Position numbers and translations under genes: made by a program. DNA of 59,920 nt from Candidatus Saccharimonadota bacterium (GTDB lineage Bacteria > Patescibacteriota > Saccharimonadia > Saccharimonadales > Saccharimonadaceae): positions 1 to 59,920 of the forward strand of contig JAFUCF010000022.1 in assembly GCA_017459845.1 (NCBI GenBank). Direction: 5' to 3'. A model generated the notes under the pieces. That model was not told the DNA's origin. It ran no database searches and saw only the letters and a program-made list of their open reading frames with translations. Positions 37,676 to 47,000 of the stretch are shown here, piece by piece (position 1 is the first letter of the stretch; each line of letters starts with the position of its first letter).

Positions 37676-38638
37676 ATGGCAAAGAAAAAAGGTTTATTCG
37701 CTAAATTGGCGGAAGATATTACAGTGTTTAACGGAAAGTCTGAAGAACCCGAGGCAAAGCCCGAGCAGACCGAGTCGAAATCTGAGCCCGAGCAGGACAC
37801 GAAGCCGGAGCAGAAACCCGAGCCCGAGTCAAAGCCGGAGCAGAAACCCGAACCCGAGGCAAAGCCCGAGCAGACCGAGTCGAAATCTGAGCCCGAGCAG
37901 GACACGAAGCCGGAGCAGAAACCCGAGCCCGAGTCAAAGCCCGACGTACCGGCGGAGCCGATCCCGGATGATCCCACGAGGATGGTCGGTTACAACCACG
38001 ACCAAAACATCGTAGTTAATGGCACCGTAGAGGTGACCAATTACAACTACGGCGGGAAAAATACGGAAAAACCGGAAAGGCCGGATCCCTTCGCGGAAGC
38101 GATAGCGGAACTTACCTTTTCCTTCGATGAAGAAAAAGGGTTCACCGATGGTAGCGCACTATATGAACTGAAGCGCGCCAGAAGTGAGGGCGAAATTCCG
38201 GGCTCAGCCAAGAAGTTTGCCGAGCTGGTATTCCTGAAGTCGCCCAAAGAAAGGGCGAAGTTTATCAGGAAATACATCAGCGAAGCCTTGGATGCCGACG
38301 CGGAGCTCTTAACCTTTATTAAGGAAACAGAGGCCAGAAAGCACAAGATTGAGCGGCGCTTCAAGCCGGACAACCCCACAGTTGGGGAACTTCTAGAAGA
38401 AGGTGCCGCCCGAACCTATATCGATGGGCAGAAGGTAAACTTACCTGCAACCTTGGCAGAGAAGGCAGAAGACGAGGATTTCGGCCGCTGGGTATTCGTA
38501 GAATACAACAGTGATACTGGCGCTATCCGTGAGCTCACGCCCGAGGAAGCCAAGTCTCATGAAGAGGCGTGGGCGAAAGCTCATAAAAAGCCGGACAAAC
38601 CCGCGGCGTCGTCTAAAAAAGGCGGCAAAGCTGGCTAA
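37676..38638 (+). CDS. Hypothetical protein with Lys/Pro/Glu repeats
   Basis: The 320-aa product begins MAKKKGLFAKLAEDITVF, then has a disordered region (about 22-100) made of two 35-residue repeats rich in Glu, Pro, Lys and Ser. A globular C-terminal domain (about 130-300) follows, with FVEYNSDTGAIRELTPEEAKSHE, and a basic tail KKGGKAG. No signal peptide. Codon use (CCC, GAG, CCG, AAG) is unlike the flanking genes and like the next gene, suggesting common foreign origin. ACAGGAGG precedes the ATG. No family was recognised. Confidence 0.75.
   Translation: MAKKKGLFAKLAEDITVFNGKSEEPEAKPEQTESKSEPEQDTKPEQKPEPESKPEQKPEPEAKPEQTESKSEPEQDTKPEQKPEPESKPDVPAEPIPDDPTRMVGYNHDQNIVVNGTVEVTNYNYGGKNTEKPERPDPFAEAIAELTFSFDEEKGFTDGSALYELKRARSEGEIPGSAKKFAELVFLKSPKERAKFIRKYISEALDADAELLTFIKETEARKHKIERRFKPDNPTVGELLEEGAARTYIDGQKVNLPATLAEKAEDEDFGRWVFVEYNSDTGAIRELTPEEAKSHEEAWAKAHKKPDKPAASSKKGGKAG
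37751..37960 (+). repeat. 105-bp tandem repeat in coding sequence
   Basis: Two near-identical 105-bp units begin at GAGGCAAAGCCC (37751 and 37856). They encode the 35-residue Glu/Pro/Lys repeats; the second unit ends slightly short. Confidence 0.85.
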
Positions 38639-38646
38639 TATACCTC

Positions 38647-38806
38647 CTGTGGGGCAGTACCGCCCAAGAGCAGCCAACGCTGCACCACAGGCGGTATAAA
38701 CCCCACGATCTACTCCCTAAGCGCCGGGGCAAGGCACTATGTACACTAGGCCCTGAGTATGGCCCGGAACTGCTCAAATACCCCGCTTAGGCGGGGTATT
38801 TCTTTT
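38647..38806 (+). ncRNA. Structured 3' RNA with alternative terminator pairing
   Basis: Co-linear stems GTGGGG/CCCCAC, TACCGCC/GGCGGTA and GCAGC/GCTGC form one long hairpin (about 38648-38706). A second domain pairs around GGCAC...GGCC. CCTAAGCG (38716-38723) is exactly complementary to CGCTTAGG (38784-38791) in the terminator, so terminator and anti-terminator forms exclude each other. I know no matching RNA family. Confidence 0.5.
38776..38806 (+). terminator. Terminator after first island gene
   Basis: AAATACCCCGC/GCGGGGTATTT stem followed by CTTTT. Confidence 0.85.
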
Positions 38807-38829
38807 ATGCTTAAAATGTTATGAAAATA

Positions 38830-38858
38830 TTGACAAATAACCTCTAGTGTGATATAAT
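38830..38858 (+). promoter_or_regulatory. Consensus promoter of second island gene
   Basis: Perfect TTGACA (38830-38835) and TATAAT (38853-38858) with a 17-nt spacer, the strongest promoter match in the window. Confidence 0.88.
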
Positions 38859-38864
38859 GGACGC

Positions 38865-39060
38865 AGTCTATATGTTTAGAGGGATTGCTTTAGGCGTATC
38901 AAGACGACCGTTAAAAAGTCGGATCATCTCAGGTACAAAACGTACCTGTTTATATATAATAGTAGCGTTAATCATTTTATTCCAGAGGGGGGTGTTACTC
39001 TCTGTTGATTTTATATAGACATATTGTTTTGACACATTGTTTAGTTTGAAAAACGGAGGT
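38865..39060 (+). promoter_or_regulatory. Long 5' leader, candidate regulatory RNA
   Basis: About 200 nt separate the predicted start site from the gene. AGGTAC/GTACCT forms a hairpin with a following U-rich tract near 38933-38960, and a G-rich GAGGGGGGTG lies near 38985. Long leaders are rare in this window. No known riboswitch was recognised. Confidence 0.4.
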
Positions 39061-39067
39061 ATAAAAT

Positions 39068-41296
39068 ATGGAACTTAAAATGATTGTGGCGGACGTAGTC
39101 TGCCTGGTGGTGTCTATTGTAACGGCACTTGTTGGTGCCGGTATCAGCCTGGCTTGCCTTACCCAGTTAAAGCGGGTAAAGGCGCAGGTAGATGCGGGAA
39201 GGAAGCTGAAGGAAGATGAGCTCGATGCCGTAGGTCTGAACGGTCCTACAAAGCTGATTGCTACGATACTTTTAGTAGCAGTAGCAGCGGGCGTCAACAA
39301 AATGCCGATAGTTAATACTGTAATTCTTGTGGCGATTTTAGCCGTAGGGATAGCAGTAATCCGTGGAGACATCGTGAATAACGAGGTCTACCTCGCGGCA
39401 GAAGTCTTTCGAGCCCTCGGCATACCCTTTGGGGCAAACCTCGTAGGGTACGTCTTAAAGTCAGTAGTAACGGGCTGGGACTGGCGGAAATTGCTTTGGC
39501 TCTTTCCGGTGGTCTTGTTCCTGATTGCCCTGACGATCGCAGAGCGTGTCAACGAGGCAGAGGAGACAGAAGATAATAGTTTTAGCACCGTTAAAACTAT
39601 TATTATCGGCCTGGTAGCAGTCTTAGCCATAGGCGGTCTCTTGACATGGGCAGCTTATGGGTTTAGCAAAAAGCATCAGGCGGCAGAAGCCGCACTGGCT
39701 GTAGAACAGGAAGCGCAGGAAGCGCAGGAGTCCGAGCAAGAGCCGGAGCCGGAAATAGTGGAAGCCGTAATGACCGACACAAACCCGGCAGAAATCATCA
39801 ACCTTGCTTTTGCCAAGCATGGCTTAAGTGAGGAAGATAAGGCGTTGGAGGCAGACATGGTGCTGCCGCAGTTGGATCCCGCGGATACGGAGAGCAAATT
39901 ATCGGATTACGCCTTAGGGCCGATATCTGAAGAAATGCTTTCCCCGATGCGCGAGTGGCTTGGCTGGGAAGTCGACTGGTCTTCTTATCCGGTTAATCCG
40001 GTAACAGAAGAAATGATGACAACCGCCAGGACACACTCGGCGAAAGAGCTTGGCTATGTAGACTATACAATGTCTTATGCCACGGCTCCCGGCTTCCCAA
40101 AGGACTGGAAAACCTACGCCAAGGCTCGCGGCCTTGATGAAAACTGCACCGAAGATGATGCGGTTATCAGATGGGTTGGCGACCTCACCGGAAATTACCC
40201 TGCCTTCATAGGCATGGTAGAATTGTTCGGCGAGGCTAAAACCCTGGGCGTCAAGAATCGAGATATTGAAGGAAATGAATTTTTCAATGAAATTCTCGAC
40301 CTGGCAAAAAAGGCGGAGGAGGAGAACAAGGGTATAACCAAATTCTTAGACTCCGAAGCAACCCCTGCTTACTCGAAGTATACCTTTGACTGGCAGACGT
40401 ACAGAGCTAAGTTTATGTATTGGCTCATGCTTAGCGATTTCCAGGGCCGGAAGGACTGGTGGACTAGCGAAAAATCATATCTCGGTCCGGCGGACAACAC
40501 CGTGTCTGAGGGTATGATACATAAGTTCGATTATACGAATGTCACATACATTCGTCCGAACTTTACCACCGCAAAAGATCGCCAGACAAACCTGCCGTCT
40601 TACCCGTTCTGCTTCAAAGACAAAAATGGCTATCGTGTCAGTGATTTCTTCGGAATAAACTGTACGAATGCGGATGCCGAGCTTTATGCAGAGCAACCCG
40701 CGGCCAAGAAGGCACAGCTAAAAGCCACGGCTGTCAAACTGACTCAGCAGCCCGCCGGGGTTGCAAAAGTAACTGCATCGACTACCGGGACAATAAAGAA
40801 GGAAGAGGGCAAAAAGGTAACTCCTCCTACTCCTCGTGACAAAGAGATTAAAAAGGTAAAGAATTCCGCGGTGAACAACCCGAGAAACAGCATCGACGGG
40901 AAGAACCCCGTCGGGCAGGGAACCGATGCCTTCCAGGCCGTAGGCACTACGCCGACAAACTGGGGCACTACGGTACCGGCAGCACAATACCAGGCGCAGG
41001 CTACAGACGGGACATCGGGCACATCAAACCCGACACTGACCGCACCTGCCGGCACCACCGTAATCCAAAACCCGGACGGTGGAACTACCGAGACGAAACG
41101 GGAGACAAAAACGGACCCCAACACCGGGGTTGAAACGTCGAATGAAACCACGACAACGACTTCCCCGACAGGGGAGACGGAGACGTCCTTTACGGAGGGT
41201 GCAGAGGCGACAACGCCTGAAATCCCCGTAAAGGTGGACAATGACAATGACGGCAATTCCTCGGAAAATACCGGGATGCCGGTCGGCGGTTTCTAA
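39068..41296 (+). CDS. Large multipass membrane protein with long outside domain
   Basis: The 742-aa product has an N-terminal membrane part (helices about 5-31, 58-76, 78-95, 135-155, 177-199) and an acidic linker. A globular domain (about 235-560) follows, with WLGWEVDWSSYPVNPVTEEM, FPKDWKTYAKARGLDENC and DLTGNYPAFIGMVELFGEA. The C-terminal tail is disordered and rich in Thr, Gly and Asn (about 590-742). CGGAGG precedes the ATG. Base and codon use match the preceding gene, not the rest of the window. Family not recognised. Confidence 0.75.
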   Translation: MELKMIVADVVCLVVSIVTALVGAGISLACLTQLKRVKAQVDAGRKLKEDELDAVGLNGPTKLIATILLVAVAAGVNKMPIVNTVILVAILAVGIAVIRGDIVNNEVYLAAEVFRALGIPFGANLVGYVLKSVVTGWDWRKLLWLFPVVLFLIALTIAERVNEAEETEDNSFSTVKTIIIGLVAVLAIGGLLTWAAYGFSKKHQAAEAALAVEQEAQEAQESEQEPEPEIVEAVMTDTNPAEIINLAFAKHGLSEEDKALEADMVLPQLDPADTESKLSDYALGPISEEMLSPMREWLGWEVDWSSYPVNPVTEEMMTTARTHSAKELGYVDYTMSYATAPGFPKDWKTYAKARGLDENCTEDDAVIRWVGDLTGNYPAFIGMVELFGEAKTLGVKNRDIEGNEFFNEILDLAKKAEEENKGITKFLDSEATPAYSKYTFDWQTYRAKFMYWLMLSDFQGRKDWWTSEKSYLGPADNTVSEGMIHKFDYTNVTYIRPNFTTAKDRQTNLPSYPFCFKDKNGYRVSDFFGINCTNADAELYAEQPAAKKAQLKATAVKLTQQPAGVAKVTASTTGTIKKEEGKKVTPPTPRDKEIKKVKNSAVNNPRNSIDGKNPVGQGTDAFQAVGTTPTNWGTTVPAAQYQAQATDGTSGTSNPTLTAPAGTTVIQNPDGGTTETKRETKTDPNTGVETSNETTTTTSPTGETETSFTEGAEATTPEIPVKVDNDNDGNSSENTGMPVGGF

Positions 41297-41464
41297 TTTT
41301 TAACGCTACTAAGTACTTTCTTTGGGGCGGCCCATTCGCCGCCCCAAATCCAAGTTTTGTGTTTGAGACGATCCGATTTTCCGACGGTTAAGATGAAAAT
41401 TAAAAATTCGGCTAGCAAAATACAGGAATATATTAATATTTTTTTAAGAAAGGAGTTTTACGCT

Positions 41465-42823
41465 ATGAGTAAAGCTATTAAAATCGGTGCTGCCTTAGCA
41501 ATCTCTGCTTTTGGTGGCTTAGCTGTTGCCTCCAACGTTTCCGCTTGGGGCGATAGCAACAACGGTCGTACACTTTACACCGTTGAACAAATCAACGAAG
41601 CGTGGGCAAAAGGTAAAAACATTATCGGTAGCAAACCAGTTTTTAACTCAATTACAAACGGTTCTATCGGTGATGAAAGATTTTTCGTCGCAGCTAGCGA
41701 GAGTGGTAACAGCTCTGCATGGCAGAACGGCGAACTTACCGTTGAGGAAGGTAAAGAGTATATTATTCGTCTTTACGTTCACAACAACAACCCAAACAAG
41801 AACATCGTAGCAAAAGATACTACCGTAATGTTTGCTCTTCCTAAAGAGTCTACTAGCTCTCAGAATATCAATGGTTTCATTAAATCTTCTAATGCTAACC
41901 CATCTGAGTACTGGGACTATGTAACCTTAAAGAGCGCTGACGGCCGTGCTTTCTACCTTGATTATCTTGAGGGTTCTGCAACTTATTACAACAACAAAGT
42001 TGCTCTTGGTGGTATCAATGTCTCTGACGATGTGATTACCACCAATGGTATCAAGATTGGTTACAACAAGCTAGATGGTAACATCCCAGGTTGTTTTGAC
42101 TATGATGGCTTTGTAGTCATCAAGGTTAAACCAGTCTTTACCGATGTCAACTACACTGTAGACAAGCGTGTCCGCCTTGCTGGCACCACTGAATGGTCTG
42201 ACTCTGTAGAGGCAAAAGTTGGCGACAAAGTAGAGTTTATGATTAAATATCAGAACACTACCGAGAATGCCGTAGAGAATGTTATGTTCCGCGATGTTCT
42301 TCCAACCAACTTAAAGGTTGTGTCTGACGTTATCGTTAAGAACACTACCCATCCAAATGGTAACAAGCAAACTGGCGACATCACCACCGGTATTAACATT
42401 GGTGGTTATGGTATCAACGCTGGTGCTTACATTTCTTACACCGCTGAAGTTATTGACAACAGTCTCATTTGTGGTACTAACACTTTGAGGAACTGGGGCC
42501 AAATCGGCGTTGGCAAGATCACTCTTCAGGATTCTGCCGATGTGGTTATCAAGAAGACTTGTACTGAGCCAAAGAAAGATTGTACCACTAACCCAGAAAT
42601 GCCTGAATGTAAGAAACCAGAGCCAGAGAAGAACTGTACAACCAATCCAGAAATGGCTGAATGCCAGAAGAAAGATGAGCCAAAGAAGGAAGAGGGGAAT
42701 AATAATACTCCAAGCGAGATGCCTTCTACCGGCGCTACCGAGATTGTTCTTGGTACTTTAGGTATTGGTTCCGTCGTAACCGCTGCTGGTTACTACATTG
42801 CTAGCCGCAAAGCATTGCGCTAA
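41465..42823 (+). CDS. Surface protein with DUF11-like domain and MPSTG sorting signal
   Basis: The 452-aa product has a signal peptide (to about residue 26, NVSAWG), a large N-terminal domain and a DUF11-like module (VDKRVRLAGTTEWSDSVEAK, VGDKVEFMIKYQNTTENAVE, VMFRDVLPTNLKVV) often linked to isopeptide-stabilised adhesins. Then come two similar CTTNPEMxEC linkers and a C-terminal MPSTG motif, membrane helix and basic end. MPSTG is LPxTG-like, so sortase anchoring is likely. AAAGGAG precedes the ATG. Codon use is strongly biased, suggesting high expression. Confidence 0.82.
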   Translation: MSKAIKIGAALAISAFGGLAVASNVSAWGDSNNGRTLYTVEQINEAWAKGKNIIGSKPVFNSITNGSIGDERFFVAASESGNSSAWQNGELTVEEGKEYIIRLYVHNNNPNKNIVAKDTTVMFALPKESTSSQNINGFIKSSNANPSEYWDYVTLKSADGRAFYLDYLEGSATYYNNKVALGGINVSDDVITTNGIKIGYNKLDGNIPGCFDYDGFVVIKVKPVFTDVNYTVDKRVRLAGTTEWSDSVEAKVGDKVEFMIKYQNTTENAVENVMFRDVLPTNLKVVSDVIVKNTTHPNGNKQTGDITTGINIGGYGINAGAYISYTAEVIDNSLICGTNTLRNWGQIGVGKITLQDSADVVIKKTCTEPKKDCTTNPEMPECKKPEPEKNCTTNPEMAECQKKDEPKKEEGNNNTPSEMPSTGATEIVLGTLGIGSVVTAAGYYIASRKALR

Positions 42824-42877
42824 AAGACCGCTCCGTACTGAGTTTATCTTAGTAAAGGCGAGCAACTAGCGCGCCAC

Positions 42878-42906
42878 AAAAAGCCCACCCATAAGGTGGG
42901 CTTTTT
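42878..42906 (+). terminator. Terminator
   Basis: AAAAGCCCACC/GGTGGGCTTTTT stem. Confidence 0.9.
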
Positions 42907-42976
42907 GTCGAGAGCGCCTATTAAATCCATGAAAAAGTGCCTACTAAAATTATTCCGCCTATGCTATAATAAAAAC

Positions 42977-44038
42977 ATGGACGAAAACCAGATGAATTCT
43001 TTTGAAGGGAATTCTAACGCCAGCGCAGGCGCTAATTCTGGTGTTTCTGATAATACTAGCTCTAATCCTAGCGCCATCCCTGTCAACCCATATGCGCCAT
43101 CTGGCGCACCATACGCCCCAGGTAGCAACACTCCCGCCCCGTCCTACGCCGCGCCTTCCCAGTCTACGCCATATACGGCCCGCACGTGGAATAGTCCAGC
43201 TATTTCGCCTGCTGTTCCTAACACCGCCGGGAACGATACATTCATGTCTATTGCTCCAGCCCCAAAGGAAACTAAGTTTTTTACTAAAAAATTCGTCATC
43301 TTCCTCATCATTGGCCTCATCCTCATCGCCGCCGCCATAGTAACCGGGGTAGTGATAAAGAATAACCGCAGCAACACGCCCGCCCAAAATACCAGTAATG
43401 CGTCTTTTAATTCGTATATGAACTATATTCTACTAGGCGTACAGTCGGATTCTGCATATACTGCTGGGTATAGCCCTAGCGATATCTATTATATAGAAAC
43501 GGTTTTCAACAGCAATAATAATTATGATGTTGCAGTGGCAAAAGCCTTCGCCTCGAAGTGGGATGTTTTTTATAATCTACTAGACAACAATCAAAAGGGT
43601 AATTCAGCAGTAAGCGAGTATAATTCCTTAATCGCTCTCTTTAAATCTTACACAGAGGCTCCGACGCTTACGGATGATGCTTTGCTTACGGCTTACTCAA
43701 ACACTCAAGGTAACGTTTCTTACCTTACGGACTACTATTTACCGTATACAAACAGTAGCTCCTCGTATGCAAAGAGCTATGGCGAGCTTTTAGTGCAATA
43801 TGGCACGGCGGTCTTTAATAAGTATGCCATTTATTCCCGCGGTGGCTGTATTATAGAAGGCCAGATTAACCAAGAATGTGTAGACATTTTAGAATTAAGC
43901 GATGATGACAGAGTAAAAATTGCCGAGCCCAATAAACTATTGCTAAGCGCAAGGAACGCTTTTGCAGAAGATACCGGCCTGCTCATTACTAAGGTATGGG
44001 ACGTAAATACTGTAATTAACGGAGGTGCGCAATCATGA
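42977..44038 (+). CDS. Membrane-anchored extracytoplasmic protein upstream of the VirB6-like gene
   Basis: The 353-aa product has a disordered Pro/Ala/Ser/Asn-rich N-terminus (about 1-95), one membrane helix (about 108-130) and an outside helical domain of about 220 residues. TATAAT ends 6 nt before the ATG, so it is probably leaderless. It overlaps the next gene by ATGA, indicating joint expression and possibly a joint envelope complex. It shares plan and the MDEN start with the 11836-13008 product. Family unknown. Confidence 0.78.
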   Translation: MDENQMNSFEGNSNASAGANSGVSDNTSSNPSAIPVNPYAPSGAPYAPGSNTPAPSYAAPSQSTPYTARTWNSPAISPAVPNTAGNDTFMSIAPAPKETKFFTKKFVIFLIIGLILIAAAIVTGVVIKNNRSNTPAQNTSNASFNSYMNYILLGVQSDSAYTAGYSPSDIYYIETVFNSNNNYDVAVAKAFASKWDVFYNLLDNNQKGNSAVSEYNSLIALFKSYTEAPTLTDDALLTAYSNTQGNVSYLTDYYLPYTNSSSSYAKSYGELLVQYGTAVFNKYAIYSRGGCIIEGQINQECVDILELSDDDRVKIAEPNKLLLSARNAFAEDTGLLITKVWDVNTVINGGAQS

Positions 44039-47000
44039 AACGTCTCCGCATAATACTATTACCAGCTATAGCAATAATCGCAAGTGGCGTTTTTGCTTTT
44101 ACAATGGCAAAGCCAGCCTCTGCCGCTCCAGACGAAAGTGTTATGCGCAAAGTTTATGCTGCCCTGATTTATAGATGTTATAGTGGTGGGTACGTTAACA
44201 GTGTTATTAAGAATGAAAATCAGGATTTATGGCATGAGAATGCCGACAGTAACCAGAACTTGTTTAAAGAAAACGGTATTAATTCTAAAAGCGCTTTACT
44301 GCCGAATGGCTGGACTACTGCTACTGGTGATAGCGTAAGCTGCGCCGAGCTATTTGTTGGCACAAATGGTTTTAATGGTCTTAATGCCACTTATGGTATG
44401 CCAGCAAACACCACGTCGGCTCTAGAAAAATTAGGTTATGAAGCCACTATGAAGGGGCTGTCTGGCGCGTCTAAAAGCTGTATTAGACCAACGTTTACAG
44501 TGGGTACCATCACAGAAGAAAATACCAACGGCTGGCTCCCAGGCGGGTGGGTGCAAAGAGGCGGCCTAACAAATACTGCTACATCTAGTGGCCCAGAAGT
44601 GTGCTTCGACGTAGACTCAAATGGTGTAATTGTCGCCAAAGGTTCTCAGGGCTCAGCTGGCAGCACTCAAAATGGTGATATTAATTACAGTACGTCATTT
44701 GAGGGGAATAATCTTACCATTACGATTAGCACTGGGGCCGCGGTAGAATATACCAGTGTGAGCTACACTCCCGGCCAAACAAAGCTGTCCGAGATAGAAT
44801 CAGCAATTAGAAATGCCTTTTCTGGCACTATTTCTGTTACGCCAAACCAGAGGATAGGAGATGATGTAACGACTGGTAACGCAAGAAGAATTAGGCAAGT
44901 AATGCAGCTTAGCGACGTCTCCACTAGCTCTAGTGGCCAATCTGCCGATACGGGTATGTACCAATTCTGTAACGGCGATGCTACGTGTGCCGCTAATAAA
45001 GCGGGCGCCAATATTGTTGGCAGCTCAAACCGCGCATTGTCGGAGGCAGAAGTTGCTAATCTTTACATGGACTACATTAACAGATACACTACGTATACCT
45101 GCAACGAAAACGATGCCGGCACAAAAGTTCGCCTTAAAGTAAACGGCGCCTGGAAAAACTGCGTGATTTCATATGCTAGCCAAAATACATTTAATGGCGT
45201 AGATTCCAACCGTGTATTTGGCGTAACAGTTACCCTGGATGACATTATTAGATTTCTTGGCACAGAGGAGGTAGAAAATAATAACGATATAGGGGATGGA
45301 TTAGAAAATGAAGGCAATGTTGGCGTTACTACGCCGCCGCCATCTACCGATGAGACTGGCGGCGATACTACCTCTGCCGCAGATACTTGCTATGGCTCCG
45401 CCGGCACAATAGGGCTCGGCTGGATAATGTGCCCGATCTTATCTATCACTTCTAATACACTCAACTGGGTTTACGAAAACATTGTCACCGACTATCTCCA
45501 AGTAGAGACTAGCCTTACATCTAGGGACCAAGTATACAAGACCTGGCAAACTTTTCAGAATTTTGCTAATATCATCATGGTTATATTCTTGCTCGTAGTA
45601 ATATTCTCTCAATTAACCGGGCTTGGTATAGACAATTATGGCATCAAGAAAATCTTGCCACGGCTTATCATTTGTGCAGTCCTTATTAACCTCAGCTTTT
45701 TCATCGTCCAGTTTTTAGTAGACGTTTCGAACATCGTCGGAAATAGTATAGCGGGCCTATTCGAGGTAAATAGAATTAGTATTGAGGCAAGCGATTATAG
45801 CGGGCTAGATTTGCCATCTAATATCCTTGGCATAGGCATAGTAACCGCCTTCGGTGCCGGCGTAGCAGCAGTGGTGGCGAATCCGGCTATCCTGCTGTCA
45901 TTCCTTCTCGTTATACTATCTGGCCTGGTTTCAGTATTGGTAATGTGGCTAATTCTGGTAGCAAGAAAAGCCGGGGTAGTCATAGCAATCGTCATTGCGC
46001 CTATAGCGTTTGCATTGTACCTGTTACCGAACACTAGCAAGGCCACCAAGACCTGGATTAGTTTTGTAAAATCGCTACTATTGCTTTACCCGCTTGCCTC
46101 ATTGCTTATCGGCGCTAGCTTCTTCGCTAGCAACCTCGTAGCTAGCCTTGGCGACAACTTTGCCTTACCAGCCATGATGCTCCGCGTGGTTCCGTTCCTA
46201 GCCCTACCGTCCTTGTTCAGGAAGTCTATAGACGCGGTTGGCAATCTTGGTACCAAAATCCAAGGCTTTGGCCGCACACTCGGCCGTGGGGCAACCGGCG
46301 CTATCCGCGACTCCGATACGTATAAGACTCTTCAGAAAGCTGGTCTAGAAAGAGGAAATCGTATCCGTGCTGGCCTTGATACGGAAGGCAATCTTACAGG
46401 TAGAGGCGAAAGGATGGCACGCCGTAATAATAGAGGGCTCGGGAGAATACTAGGTATGAACAAATTACAGGCTAGCAGAATTGCTCGTGCCAATAAGGCT
46501 AGGGAAGAAGGAATTAGTAGTACTGCTGAACTAGGCGAGGTTATTGAACGGCGAAGGCTAGCAAGAGACCAAAGTCTTAACCGTCAAGACTACCTAGAAA
46601 GAGAATTAACACGCGCATTAGAAGCAGGTAATACAAGTGACTACTATGCTGCAGTAGATCAAGCAACAAAAAGCGGCATGAAATCATCTGATATTGCTAA
46701 AGCTACGCGAAAGGTATTTGAAAACGCGAGTCATGGCGGCAATCTGGCCGACGATGGGCAGTGGGGTAATTTCTTACAAGAATTCGCCAATCGCTATGGT
46801 GGTTCATTCCTGAAAAAGGATGCTGAGCAAAAATCTTGGGCTGCTACGCGCGCTGGTAAAGACATTGATCCAGGAAAACACCCAAATGCTGCTGGGGGAT
46901 TGGCCGGTTTTGCGAGCCGCGGCGGCATGGAAGTTGCCGATCTTAAGGATAACGAAGTCGTTGATCTCAGTGCAGACCGCCTACATGAACTACTAGCTGC

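Larger units (their letters stand above)
38639..39067 (+). other. Structured region between the two island genes
   Basis: No protein gene. It contains a complex hairpin region (38647-38770), a terminator (38776-38806), a strong promoter (38830-38858) and a 200-nt leader with hairpins before the gene at 39068. Confidence 0.65.

Noticed and set aside
37581-38015. Frames on both strands overlapping the Glu/Pro/Lys repeats (Arg/Ser-rich and Ser/Gly-rich products)
   Set aside because: Shadow translations of a low-complexity repeat; the frame at 37676 has promoter, ribosome site and full length.
38865-38960. A tRNA-like gene before 39068
   Set aside because: No complete cloverleaf, T-arm or CCA could be formed.
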